Shown here one piece after another: positions 1 through 6,176 of a stretch of DNA of 6,928 nt. Position numbers and translations under genes: made by a program. Position 1 is the first letter of the stretch. Each line of letters opens with the position of its first letter. Under the pieces are notes generated by a model that made no database searches, was not told where the DNA came from, and saw only the letters and a program-made list of their open reading frames with translations. The stretch is from Candidatus Acetothermia bacterium (lineage in GTDB: Bacteria; Bipolaricaulota; Bipolaricaulia; UBA7950; UBA9294). The stretch covers positions 1 to 6,928 of the forward strand of contig QMQL01000043.1 in NCBI GenBank assembly GCA_003650505.1, given 5' to 3'.

Positions 1-492
1 TCTAATGCGGCTGAGCTTAGGGATGCCTATGACGCGGTGGTAGACAATGCGACTCGTTTTACAGCTGAAGGGAGCCTGGACGGGGTCCTTGTTCAACAGA
101 TGATCAGCGATGCAGTCGCTGAGGCAATCGTCGGGGTGATAGTCGATCCTGGATTCGGTCCAGCGATCGTCTTCGGTCTAGGGGGGACGTTTGTCGAATT
201 GCTTAAGGATCGCGCTCTGGGGATCCCTCCGTTCACTGAAGAAGAAGCGAAGGAGCTGATCGCCCAGACAAGAGTGAGTCGTTTGCTGCGCGGGTTCCGC
301 GATCGGCCACCAGGCGATGAGCAAGCATTGGTAAGGACGCTTATCCAGGTGGGAAGGTTTGCCCTCGATTGGCAGGATCGTATCCACACCGTCGATATCA
401 ATCCCCTCCTTGTTCGTCCCCAGGGCAAGGGAGTGATCGTTGCCGATGCGTTGATCGAGGCCAGTCCTATCAGCAGAGAAGAAGAGAGGTGA
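1..492 (+). CDS. ADP-forming acyl-CoA synthetase (acetate--CoA ligase, ADP-forming), C-terminal ATP-grasp part; 5' end outside window
   Basis: The reading frame is open from base 1 to TGA at 490-492, giving the last 163 residues of a longer protein. The family converts an acyl-CoA + ADP + Pi to the free acid + CoA + ATP in the cytoplasm, a substrate-level phosphorylation step. Visible family marks are GVLVQQM, then IVGVIVDPGFGP, the glycine-rich FGLGGTFVELLKD, and near the end VDINPLLV followed by ADALIE; together these are the hallmark C-terminal half of the ATP-grasp subunit. Whether it is a separate beta subunit or the end of a fused alpha-beta protein cannot be seen. Only 13 bases separate it from iorA, and the two activities are consecutive steps: oxidoreductase makes acyl-CoA, this enzyme cashes it in for ATP. 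Succinyl-CoA synthetase beta is a distant alternative, but the FGLGGTFVE/DINPL pattern fits the ADP-forming acetyl/arylacetyl-CoA type better. Acyl specificity is unknown. Confidence 0.9.
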   Translation, partial: SNAAELRDAYDAVVDNATRFTAEGSLDGVLVQQMISDAVAEAIVGVIVDPGFGPAIVFGLGGTFVELLKDRALGIPPFTEEEAKELIAQTRVSRLLRGFRDRPPGDEQALVRTLIQVGRFALDWQDRIHTVDINPLLVRPQGKGVIVADALIEASPISREEER

Positions 493-505
493 GTATAACA
501 ACATA

Positions 506-2308
506 ATGAAAAAAGCATTGCTTTCCGGCAACGAGGCGATCGCTCGCGGCGCCTACGAAGCAGGTATACAAGTGGCAACAGGATATCCTGGGACGCCCAG
601 TTCAGAGATTCTGGAGACCGTGGCCCGCGAGTACGGCAAAGAGATCTATGCGGAGTGGTCCACCAACGAAAAGGTGGCCATGGACGCCGCTGCTGGCGCG
701 GCCTACTCCGGACGACGCTCTATGGTGACCACCAAACAAGTGGGGATGAACGTCCTTGCTGATGCACTGATGTATACCGTCTATACCGGGATAGAGGCAG
801 GGCTGATCGTGGTGACTGCGGATGATCCGGGGATGTTCAGTTCCCAGAACGAACAGGACAACCGGTGGTACGCCAGGTTGGCCAAGCTTCCGTTGCTCGA
901 ACCAGCGGACAGCCAAGAGGCAAAGGACTTTGTCGTCCAGGGGATCTCCCTCTCGGAGAAATTTGATACTCCGGTCCTCCTGCGTACGACGATGCGCGTC
1001 TCCCACTCCAAGGGGGTAGTGACCCTGGGAGAGAGGGCAGCGGTGCCGGATGAGATCGGCCCGTTCGTGCGCAATCAAGAGAAGTACGTGTGTACCGCGA
1101 TGTGGGCCAAGAAGCGCCACCCGGTGGTGGAACAGAGACTGCTCGAGCTGGCACAGCACGCCGAGTCGTCGCCATTCAATAGGATAGAGTGGGGTGAGCG
1201 CTCACTTGGAATCATCACCAGCGGGATCACCTATACCTACGCCAGAGAGGTGTTCCCTGATGCGTCAATTCTCAAGCTGGGGATGTCGTTCCCTCTTCCC
1301 GTGAGGCTCATCAATAGCTTTGCCGAGCAGGTGGAGAAGGTGTTGGTCATCGAGGAACTCGACCCGTTCCTCGAAGAGCAGATCAAAGCGATGGGCATAG
1401 AGGTAGTCGGGAAGGGTGTCTTCCCGCCCTGCGACGAGCTTCTCCCGGACAAGATCTACTCCATCGCTGTTGACGCTGGATTCCTGGATAAGAAGAAGGA
1501 TGCAAAGCCTGCAGTTCCCCCTCCTGAGACCCTCCCTCCGCGTAGTCCGGTGCTCTGCCCTGGCTGTCCTCATCGATCCACGTTCTACCTGTTGCACAAG
1601 ATGAAGGTTCCAGTGGCCGGTGATATCGGCTGTTATAACCTGGGCTGCCTTCCTCCGTTTAACGCCCAACACACGATGGGATGCATGGGAGCTAGCATCG
1701 GGGTGCTTCACGGCATGGCGATCGCCCAACTTCCCGAGAAGGGCGCGGCCACGATCGGCGATTCCACGTTCTTCCACTCTGGGATGCCGGCATTAGCGAA
1801 CATGGTCCACAACCAGAGCCACGGTGTGGTCATCCTGATGGATAACGGCACCACCGCGATGACCGGGCACCAGGATCATCCAGGAACCACGTGGTCGCTA
1901 CACGGGAAAGACGTTCCTCACATCGAATTTAAACCACTGCTCCATGCGATGGGAGCAAAAAAGGTGGTGGAGGTCAACGCGTTCGATGTTGCCGAGGTAG
2001 AAAAAGGGCTCAAGGAGTGCTTGGACTACGATGGTCCCTCGGTGTTGATCACCAAGGGGTTGTGTGTGTTCATCTCCCGCAATCCGCAGCCCCCTTACGT
2101 TGTCGACACAGACAGTTGTGTGGCCTGTGGAGAGTGTTTCAAGCTCGGCTGTCCAGCGATCGTTAAGTCGAATGAGCACAACCCAAAAACCGGTAAAGCG
2201 AAAGCGAGCATCGATCCGACTCTGTGCGTCGGCTGCGATGTCTGCCGCCAGGTGTGCCCAACAGGGGCGATCCATCCTCCGATTGGTGTGGAAAGGAGCG
2301 AAGCATGA
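506..2308 (+). CDS. iorA: Indolepyruvate:ferredoxin oxidoreductase, alpha subunit
   Basis: This is the catalytic subunit of the ThDP- and Fe-S-dependent enzyme that oxidatively decarboxylates aryl 2-oxoacids (indolepyruvate, phenylpyruvate) to acyl-CoA + CO2, reducing ferredoxin. At 600 residues it has normal family length. Order of parts: a pyrimidine-binding domain at about 1-200 with YPGTPSSEI (27-35) and the catalytic-type glutamate in TNEK (E55); a linker domain; a ThDP pyrophosphate domain from about 350 with CPGCPHR (351-357), IGD (417-419) and DNGTTAMTGHQ (446-456); and a C-terminal two-cluster ferredoxin domain. The first cluster has Cys538, 541, 544 and 549 (spacing 2-2-4, as usual in IorA), the second Cys574, 577, 580 and 584 (2-2-3). 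The start is ATG 506, with AGGTGA (487-492) lying 13 bases upstream over the stop of the previous gene. All expected cofactor residues are present, so it should be active. Its stop overlaps the iorB start. Specificity for indolepyruvate over other aryl oxoacids is from the family, not shown here. Confidence 0.97.
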   Translation: MKKALLSGNEAIARGAYEAGIQVATGYPGTPSSEILETVAREYGKEIYAEWSTNEKVAMDAAAGAAYSGRRSMVTTKQVGMNVLADALMYTVYTGIEAGLIVVTADDPGMFSSQNEQDNRWYARLAKLPLLEPADSQEAKDFVVQGISLSEKFDTPVLLRTTMRVSHSKGVVTLGERAAVPDEIGPFVRNQEKYVCTAMWAKKRHPVVEQRLLELAQHAESSPFNRIEWGERSLGIITSGITYTYAREVFPDASILKLGMSFPLPVRLINSFAEQVEKVLVIEELDPFLEEQIKAMGIEVVGKGVFPPCDELLPDKIYSIAVDAGFLDKKKDAKPAVPPPETLPPRSPVLCPGCPHRSTFYLLHKMKVPVAGDIGCYNLGCLPPFNAQHTMGCMGASIGVLHGMAIAQLPEKGAATIGDSTFFHSGMPALANMVHNQSHGVVILMDNGTTAMTGHQDHPGTTWSLHGKDVPHIEFKPLLHAMGAKKVVEVNAFDVAEVEKGLKECLDYDGPSVLITKGLCVFISRNPQPPYVVDTDSCVACGECFKLGCPAIVKSNEHNPKTGKAKASIDPTLCVGCDVCRQVCPTGAIHPPIGVERSEA

Positions 2309-2904
2309 ACAAGATCGACTTCTTGGTTGCCGGGGTAGGAGGGCAGGGGACGATACTGGCGAGCGACATCCTCGCTGAGGTAGGAATGGAGGCCGGGTAC
2401 GATGCGAAAAAATCGGATGTACTCGGACTTGCTGTACGGGGGGGGAGCGTGTTGAGCCATGTACGTTGGGGAAGGACGGTTGCTTCTCCCGTAAGCAGGA
2501 AGGGAACGATAGACTACCTGCTCGGCTTCGAGCCGCTAGAGGCGTTGCGGGGAACGGAGTTCCTGCATCCCCAGAGCACCGCGCTGGTGAATACGCAGCC
2601 GATTCCACCAGTATCGGTAAGCAGCGGTGATGCGATTTATCCCGCAAAGGAGAGACTCGAACAGATACTGCACGCAGTAACCGCAAACGTTTACTTTGTC
2701 GAAGCAACAGAAGAAGCGATCGGATTGGGATCGAGCAAGGTGACGAACGTGGTGATGATTGGTGCATTCTCCGCCCTTCTTGACGTGCCAGTAGAGGTTT
2801 GGGAAAAGGTTATCCTAAGCCGGGTACCAGAGAAGTACTCTCAGCTCAACAAGGCCGCCTTCTTCGCTGGCCGTGAACTTATTCAAGGAGCGCGGATATC
2901 ATGA
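2305..2904 (+). CDS. iorB: Indolepyruvate:ferredoxin oxidoreductase, beta subunit
   Basis: This 199-residue protein is the second subunit of the IorAB complex, equivalent to the gamma domain of pyruvate:ferredoxin oxidoreductase, and is thought to help bind CoA and shape the active site. Seen in the sequence: the N-terminal strand followed by GVGGQG (10-15), then TILASDILAE, and the conserved AVRGGSVLSHVRWG stretch that marks the family. The frame is open further upstream to 2224, but ATG 2305 is chosen: it overlaps the iorA stop as ATGA, has AAAGGAG at 2292-2298 six bases before it, and gives MNKIDFLVAGVGGQG, the normal N-terminus. Length matches the family. Its own stop overlaps the racemase start, again as ATGA. 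An uninterrupted run of eight G (2438-2445) encodes the conserved Arg-Gly-Gly. Confidence 0.95.
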   Translation: MNKIDFLVAGVGGQGTILASDILAEVGMEAGYDAKKSDVLGLAVRGGSVLSHVRWGRTVASPVSRKGTIDYLLGFEPLEALRGTEFLHPQSTALVNTQPIPPVSVSSGDAIYPAKERLEQILHAVTANVYFVEATEEAIGLGSSKVTNVVMIGAFSALLDVPVEVWEKVILSRVPEKYSQLNKAAFFAGRELIQGARIS

Positions 2905-3605
2905 GAATCCTTGTTATCAACCCGAACAGTTCGAAGCACATGACGGAGCACATTCGCGCGGAGATCCTGCGCATCAAACGAGATGATACGGAAGTAACCG
3001 TTGTTGCCAATGCAGGAGCTCCGCCAGCGATCGAATCTGCGCGTGACGTGGCGCTAGCGGTTCCACCGCTATTGGAACAGGTCAAACGAGCAAACGAAGA
3101 AGGCTACGATGCCGTGATCATAGCCTGTTTCTCCGATCCCGGGCTGCAAGCAGCGCGGGAAGTGTCGGATATCCTCGTGTTGGGAATCGAAGAGACCACG
3201 CTTCATGTCGCAGCGATGCTCGGACATAAGTTCACGATCCTCACTCCCCTTGCCAAACGCATCCCAGCCAAGGAACGTGAGGTGCGGGGATACGGGTTGG
3301 AGTCGGCGTTGGCTTCAGTGCGCTCGCTGGATCTCTCGGTGAGCGAGACGGACGCTGATCCCCAGGCGACAAAGGCGCGCATTCTAGAAGTAGCTCGCCA
3401 GGCAAGAGACGAGGATGGAGCGGAAGTGATCGTGCTTGGTTGTGCCGGGATGGTCGGCTACGCCAAGGATGTGGAAAGGGAGCTGGGCCTGGTCGTGCTT
3501 GACCCGACCAGCGTGGCGTTCAAGATTGCAGAAGGATTGATAGAGTCAAGAGTGCGTCATAGCAAACAAGGGCTTTATTTTGCAGTGTCCATTCGACAGC
3601 AATAA
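2901..3605 (+). CDS. Hydantoin racemase / Asp-Glu racemase superfamily protein
   Basis: This 234-residue cytosolic protein belongs to the cofactor-independent Asp/Glu/hydantoin racemase family, which inverts a carbon next to a carbonyl using two cysteines as acid and base. The N-terminus MRILVINPNSS is the hydantoin-racemase signature. The two catalytic cysteines are both present: Cys76 in IIACFSDPGL and Cys181 in VLGCAGM, positions that agree with characterised hydantoin racemases. The end, with RHSKQGLYF, also matches that branch. Arylmalonate decarboxylases of the same superfamily lack the first cysteine, so a racemase is the better reading. Hydantoin, allantoin or an amino acid are all possible substrates; no hydantoinase or carbamoylase is visible in this window, so the native substrate is open. 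The ATG overlaps the iorB stop (ATGA), with AAGGAG at 2885-2890 ten bases upstream, tying it translationally to IorAB. Confidence 0.87.
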   Translation: MRILVINPNSSKHMTEHIRAEILRIKRDDTEVTVVANAGAPPAIESARDVALAVPPLLEQVKRANEEGYDAVIIACFSDPGLQAAREVSDILVLGIEETTLHVAAMLGHKFTILTPLAKRIPAKEREVRGYGLESALASVRSLDLSVSETDADPQATKARILEVARQARDEDGAEVIVLGCAGMVGYAKDVERELGLVVLDPTSVAFKIAEGLIESRVRHSKQGLYFAVSIRQQ

Positions 3606-3620
3606 ATTTGCAAATGGGCT

Positions 3621-3627
3621 AGGGGGG
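3621..3627 (+). promoter_or_regulatory. Ribosome binding site fixing the GTG start of the ABC ATPase gene
   Basis: AGGGGGG stands seven bases before GTG 3635 in the 29-base gap after the racemase gene. The nearest ATG upstream (3614) reads ATG-GGC-TAG and cannot start a gene, so GTG 3635 is supported as the real start. Confidence 0.6.
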
Positions 3628-3634
3628 CAACAAG

Positions 3635-4369
3635 GTGCCTGATAATCTGGTGGAGATTCATGAACTGCATAAGTACTTCGGAAAGCTAGAGGTGCTGAAG
3701 GGCATCAATATGTGCGTGAAAAAAAGCGAGGTGGTGTGCCTCCTCGGTCCATCTGGAGCGGGGAAGAGCACCCTCCTGCGCTGTATCAATCGATTGGAGG
3801 AACCGACTCGAGGGAAGATCATCATCAACGGTGAGGAGATCACCGCTCCCAAGGTTGATCTGAATCGAATGAGGGCAGAGATAGGAATGGTGTTTCAGCA
3901 TTTCAATCTCTTTCCGCACATAACCGCCCTTCAGAACTGCACCTTGGCTCCGATCAAGGTGCGCAAACTTGATAAAGCCGAAGCCGAGAAACGAGCGCTT
4001 GAGATGCTGCAGCGAGTGGGCCTGCAAACGAAGGCCAACGTCAAACCGCGTCAGCTTTCAGGGGGGCAACAACAGCGGGTAGCTATTGCCCGCGCGTTGT
4101 GCATGGAGCCGAAGCTGATGCTGTTCGATGAACCAACCTCAGCGTTGGACCCAGAACTTATCGGCGAGGTATTGGATGTGATGATCGATCTCGCCAAAAG
4201 CGGGATGACGATGATCGTGGTGACACACGAGATGGGCTTTGCGCGAAAGGCGGCGTCGCGAGCGCTAGTCCTTGAGAACGGGGTAATCATTGAGGAGGGA
4301 CCAGTGGAACAGGTTTTTGAGCACCCTACGCAAAAAAGGACTCAGGAGTTTCTCAGCAAAATATTATAA
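3635..4369 (+). CDS. Polar amino acid ABC transporter, ATP-binding protein (GlnQ/HisP-like)
   Basis: This 244-residue ATPase powers amino acid import and sits on the cytoplasmic face of the membrane bound to the two permeases encoded downstream. All nucleotide-binding motifs are intact: Walker A GPSGAGKST (38-46), Q-loop Gln88 in VFQHFNLF, ABC signature LSGGQ (141-145), Walker B LMLFDEP (161-167) with catalytic Glu166, D-loop SALDPE, and the switch histidine His198 in VTHEMGF. NLFPHITALQNCTLAPIKVRK and the HEMGFAR tail are characteristic of the polar amino acid (PAAT) subfamily, and the length is typical. The start is GTG, supported by AGGGGGG seven bases upstream. The gene lies before the binding protein, separated by 137 bases, rather than after the permeases as in many such operons. 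Substrate cannot be told from the ATPase. Confidence 0.95.
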   Translation: MPDNLVEIHELHKYFGKLEVLKGINMCVKKSEVVCLLGPSGAGKSTLLRCINRLEEPTRGKIIINGEEITAPKVDLNRMRAEIGMVFQHFNLFPHITALQNCTLAPIKVRKLDKAEAEKRALEMLQRVGLQTKANVKPRQLSGGQQQRVAIARALCMEPKLMLFDEPTSALDPELIGEVLDVMIDLAKSGMTMIVVTHEMGFARKAASRALVLENGVIIEEGPVEQVFEHPTQKRTQEFLSKIL

Positions 4370-4506
4370 AAATGTGTAGAAATCAAGCTATAGCGGGGTA
4401 GCATGCGTAATCCCCAGTCGTACTAAAAGGAGGTGGTTGCAGGGAATATACGGTAGTTGCTGTTTGAAGAACATCAAGTAGTACGCTCTCTGAAGGGAGG
4501 CATGAA
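4370..4506 (+). other. 137-base intergenic gap before the binding protein gene, with an orphan strong Shine-Dalgarno sequence
   Basis: This is the longest gap in the window. It has no convincing -35/-10 pair: AT-rich TATTATAAA at 4362-4370 and TATAGC at 4389-4394 lack a matching -35 element. It contains AAAAGGAGGTGG at 4425-4436, about the best possible match to the 16S rRNA tail, yet it is over 70 bases from the binding protein start. A 14-codon frame beginning with TTG 4437 and ending with TAG 4479-4481 follows it, but only three bases from the AGGAGG core. CGTACTA (4419-4425) can pair with TAGTACG (4479-4485) across this frame. It may be a 5' leader that sets binding protein expression, or simply decayed sequence. 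Confidence 0.4.
4494..4500 (+). promoter_or_regulatory. Ribosome binding site of the binding protein gene
   Basis: AGGGAGG lies six bases before ATG 4507. Another ATG at 4502 is out of frame and only one base from the site, so 4507 is preferred. Confidence 0.65.
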
Positions 4507-5370
4507 ATGAAGCGCATTTGCACAATAGTCGTAGTTATGGCAATGGCAGCCTTGCTGGCTGTTCCGGTGTTGGCAGATGATCATCCGGCGAACGAACCGC
4601 TCAAGGCAGCGGTGGATATGGGCTATGTTCCGTTTGCGTTTGTAACGGAGCAGGGTGAAGAAGTTGGCTTCGCGATTGACCTTGCTAAGGCGCTAGCCGA
4701 CCGGTTGGGCCGTCCTGGAGTCGAGATTGTTTCCGTCCAGTGGTCGGGGATATTCGCCGCGCTCAACGCAAAGCGAGTGGAGTTCATCGTCGCGCCCACG
4801 AACATCCGACCATCTCGTGCGGAGAACATGCTGTTCACCGAACCATACATGGATACCGCACAATTGATCGCGGTAAACGCGGAACTGGCGGATGAGGTCG
4901 AAACATTTACCGACCTTTCCGGATTGACGATCGGTGTAAACACCGGCTCGGTGAGCGACGATTGGCTCGTGAACAACCAAGCAGAGTACGGATTTACGAT
5001 CGATCGTTACGACAGCATGCTCGACGCGATTATGGCGGTGGATACCGGACGTATCGATGCAGTGATCGCTGATTACGAGGCTCTTGCCTACGCGGTAAAG
5101 GACAAACCGAACGTGGTGCCAGCGATCACGATCACCGGTTCTGAGCAGTACGGCCTTCCTTGCCGACTGGGAGATACCGCGTTTAGGAACCAGCTTGAGC
5201 GTGCTCTGGAAGGCATCAAGCTCGATGGCACATTGCAGGCGATCTACAACAAGTGGTTCGGAATGGAGCCAAAGCCGACCGATGCGATAAATACCGTGTA
5301 CGTTGGCTACGGAGTCCCTGGGTTGCCCGGTTACGAAGAAACCTATCATCAGCCACTGTTCGCCGAATAG
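4507..5370 (+). CDS. Periplasmic amino acid-binding protein of the ABC importer (SBP family 3)
   Basis: This 287-residue secreted protein captures the amino acid outside the inner membrane and hands it to the permeases. Residues 1-23 form a Sec signal peptide: MKR, a hydrophobic core, and VLA before Asp24 as the likely cleavage site. There is no lipobox cysteine, so it should be a free periplasmic protein rather than a lipoprotein. The mature part has the two-lobe family-3 pattern: YVPFAF, GFAIDLAKALADRLG, and the conserved arginine in PSRAENMLFTEPY (R104, expected to hold the alpha-carboxylate). GRIDAVIADYEAL supplies Asp189, expected to hold the alpha-amino group, and YNKWFG (to residue 252) is the usual end of the fold. 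An unusual tail of 35 residues follows, rich in Gly, Pro and Tyr. The carboxylate and amino ligands imply an alpha-amino acid substrate; which one is not determinable. Confidence 0.94.
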   Translation: MKRICTIVVVMAMAALLAVPVLADDHPANEPLKAAVDMGYVPFAFVTEQGEEVGFAIDLAKALADRLGRPGVEIVSVQWSGIFAALNAKRVEFIVAPTNIRPSRAENMLFTEPYMDTAQLIAVNAELADEVETFTDLSGLTIGVNTGSVSDDWLVNNQAEYGFTIDRYDSMLDAIMAVDTGRIDAVIADYEALAYAVKDKPNVVPAITITGSEQYGLPCRLGDTAFRNQLERALEGIKLDGTLQAIYNKWFGMEPKPTDAINTVYVGYGVPGLPGYEETYHQPLFAE

Positions 5371-5380
5371 GACATCTTTT

Positions 5381-5415
5381 CCACCCCGACCAAACGCTTG
5401 CTTTGGTCGGGGTGG
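5381..5415 (+). promoter_or_regulatory. Perfect 14-bp stem-loop after the binding protein gene (mRNA-stabilising or attenuating hairpin)
   Basis: CCACCCCGACCAAA (5381-5394) is the exact reverse complement of TTTGGTCGGGGTGG (5402-5415), with a seven-base loop. It begins ten bases after the binding protein stop. No T-run follows the right arm (TGTTA), and none would follow on the other strand, so it is not a standard intrinsic terminator. In binding-protein transporter operons such hairpins commonly protect the upstream message from 3' exonucleases or partly stop transcription, giving much more binding protein than permease. That role is inferred here from position and structure. Confidence 0.8.
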
Positions 5416-5439
5416 TGTTAAAGGAGAAGTGACTCGCCC

Positions 5440-6135
5440 GTGGAATTGGCTCGCCTGATACACGATTTCTTCAATTGGCACGTCATGGTGGAGACACTCC
5501 CCATGCTTGCCCGAGGGTTGGTAGTCACGGTGGAGATCGCTGCATTGAGTTTGGTCATTGGAATAGCGCTGGGCCTTGTCCTTGCTGTTGCTCGGGTGGC
5601 GATCACCCGGAAGAGCGTCCCGCTATTAGTACGGGGATTGAACCTGCCAATCGCGTTCTATGTCGATTCTATACGGGCGATACCTCCCTTGGTTACCCTG
5701 GTCGCTGTGTATTTCGCCCTCCCCTACCTGGGAGTTTTCTTGCCCCGCTTTTGGTCAGCAGTAGCTACCTTCGTGCTCGTGCTCGCCGCGTTCGCTGAGG
5801 AGATCTTCCGGGCTGGGATCGAATCGATCGACCGAGGACAGACGGAAGCGGCGCGCGCCCATGGGCTCACCTATCTTCAGACGATGCGCTATGTGATCGT
5901 GCCGCAGGCGTTACGAGTTGCCATTCCTCCCCTGACGAGCAGGATGATATCCATCACCAAGGATGTCAGCTTAGCTTCGGTGATCGGGGTTTCCGATCTG
6001 CTCAAACAAGCGCGCGCCCAACAGGCATTGACCGCCAATCCCACTCCGCTAATCTCCGCAGCGATCATGTTTACGTTGTTGTTCCTACCGCTTGTGAGAT
6101 TGTCGATGTATGTAGAACGGAAGTTGAAACAATGA
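5440..6135 (+). CDS. Polar amino acid ABC transporter, permease 1 (HisM/GlnP family)
   Basis: This 231-residue inner-membrane protein forms half of the transport channel. It has several hydrophobic segments, including one at about 26-54 (GLVVTVEIAALS onward) and others around 90-120 and near the C-terminus. The cytoplasmic EAA coupling loop is clear: EAA (136-138), Gly142 and IVP (153-155), the surface that docks with the ATPase. FRAGIESIDRGQTEAARAHG is diagnostic of the amino acid permease subfamily. The start is taken as GTG 5440, with AAGGAG at 5421-5426, a rather long 13-base spacing. The resulting N-terminus lines up with that of permease 2 (IHDFFNWHVM against IHNFLNIDVM), which supports it; TTG 5446 is possible. 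The second permease follows after 40 bases. Confidence 0.93.
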   Translation: MELARLIHDFFNWHVMVETLPMLARGLVVTVEIAALSLVIGIALGLVLAVARVAITRKSVPLLVRGLNLPIAFYVDSIRAIPPLVTLVAVYFALPYLGVFLPRFWSAVATFVLVLAAFAEEIFRAGIESIDRGQTEAARAHGLTYLQTMRYVIVPQALRVAIPPLTSRMISITKDVSLASVIGVSDLLKQARAQQALTANPTPLISAAIMFTLLFLPLVRLSMYVERKLKQ

Positions 6136-6176
6136 ATCAGCGATTTAGTAGCCATCTTATTAGGGAGATCCTCTGA
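6132..6176 (+). CDS. Possible 14-codon coupling minicistron between the permease genes
   Basis: The frame MNQRFSSHLIREIL exactly bridges the 40-base gap: its ATG overlaps the permease 1 stop (ATGA, 6132-6135) and its TGA (6174-6176) overlaps the permease 2 ATG (TGATG). A weak GGAAG lies at 6119-6123. The peptide has no recognisable features. A function in carrying ribosomes from one permease to the next is inference, and the arrangement could be chance because permease 2 has its own ribosome binding site at 6162-6167. Confidence 0.22.
   Translation: MNQRFSSHLIREIL
6162..6167 (+). promoter_or_regulatory. Ribosome binding site of permease 2
   Basis: AGGGAG lies eight bases before ATG 6176 and fixes that start. 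Confidence 0.6.

Noticed and set aside
2224..2304. Upstream-extended start for iorB
   Set aside because: It would add 27 residues overlapping the iorA ferredoxin domain and unlike the family; ATG 2305 has a good ribosome site and gives the normal N-terminus.
1898..2767. Open frame of 289 codons on the minus strand
   Set aside because: It lies antisense over iorA and iorB, whose proteins are strongly conserved, and its translation shows only Arg/Ser/Pro-rich sequence with no known motif; it is a shadow of the coding strand.
3621..4072. 13-base repeat AGGGGGGCAACAA at 3621-3633 and 4060-4072
   Set aside because: One copy is the ATPase ribosome site and the other encodes its LSGGQQQ signature; one such match is expected about by chance in a window this size.
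4362..4394. Possible -10 boxes (TATTATAAA, TATAGC) for a promoter before the binding protein gene
   Set aside because: No acceptable -35 element lies 16-18 bases upstream of either.
4395..4415. GGGG...CCCC hairpin as a terminator after the ATPase gene
   Set aside because: Only four pairs form before mismatches, and no T-run follows.
5381..5420. Calling the stem-loop a standard intrinsic terminator
   Set aside because: No T-run follows on either strand, and the operon clearly continues into the permease genes.
4693..5481. Open frame of 262 codons on the minus strand
   Set aside because: Antisense to the binding protein and crossing the stem-loop, with no recognisable domain and no ribosome site worth noting.
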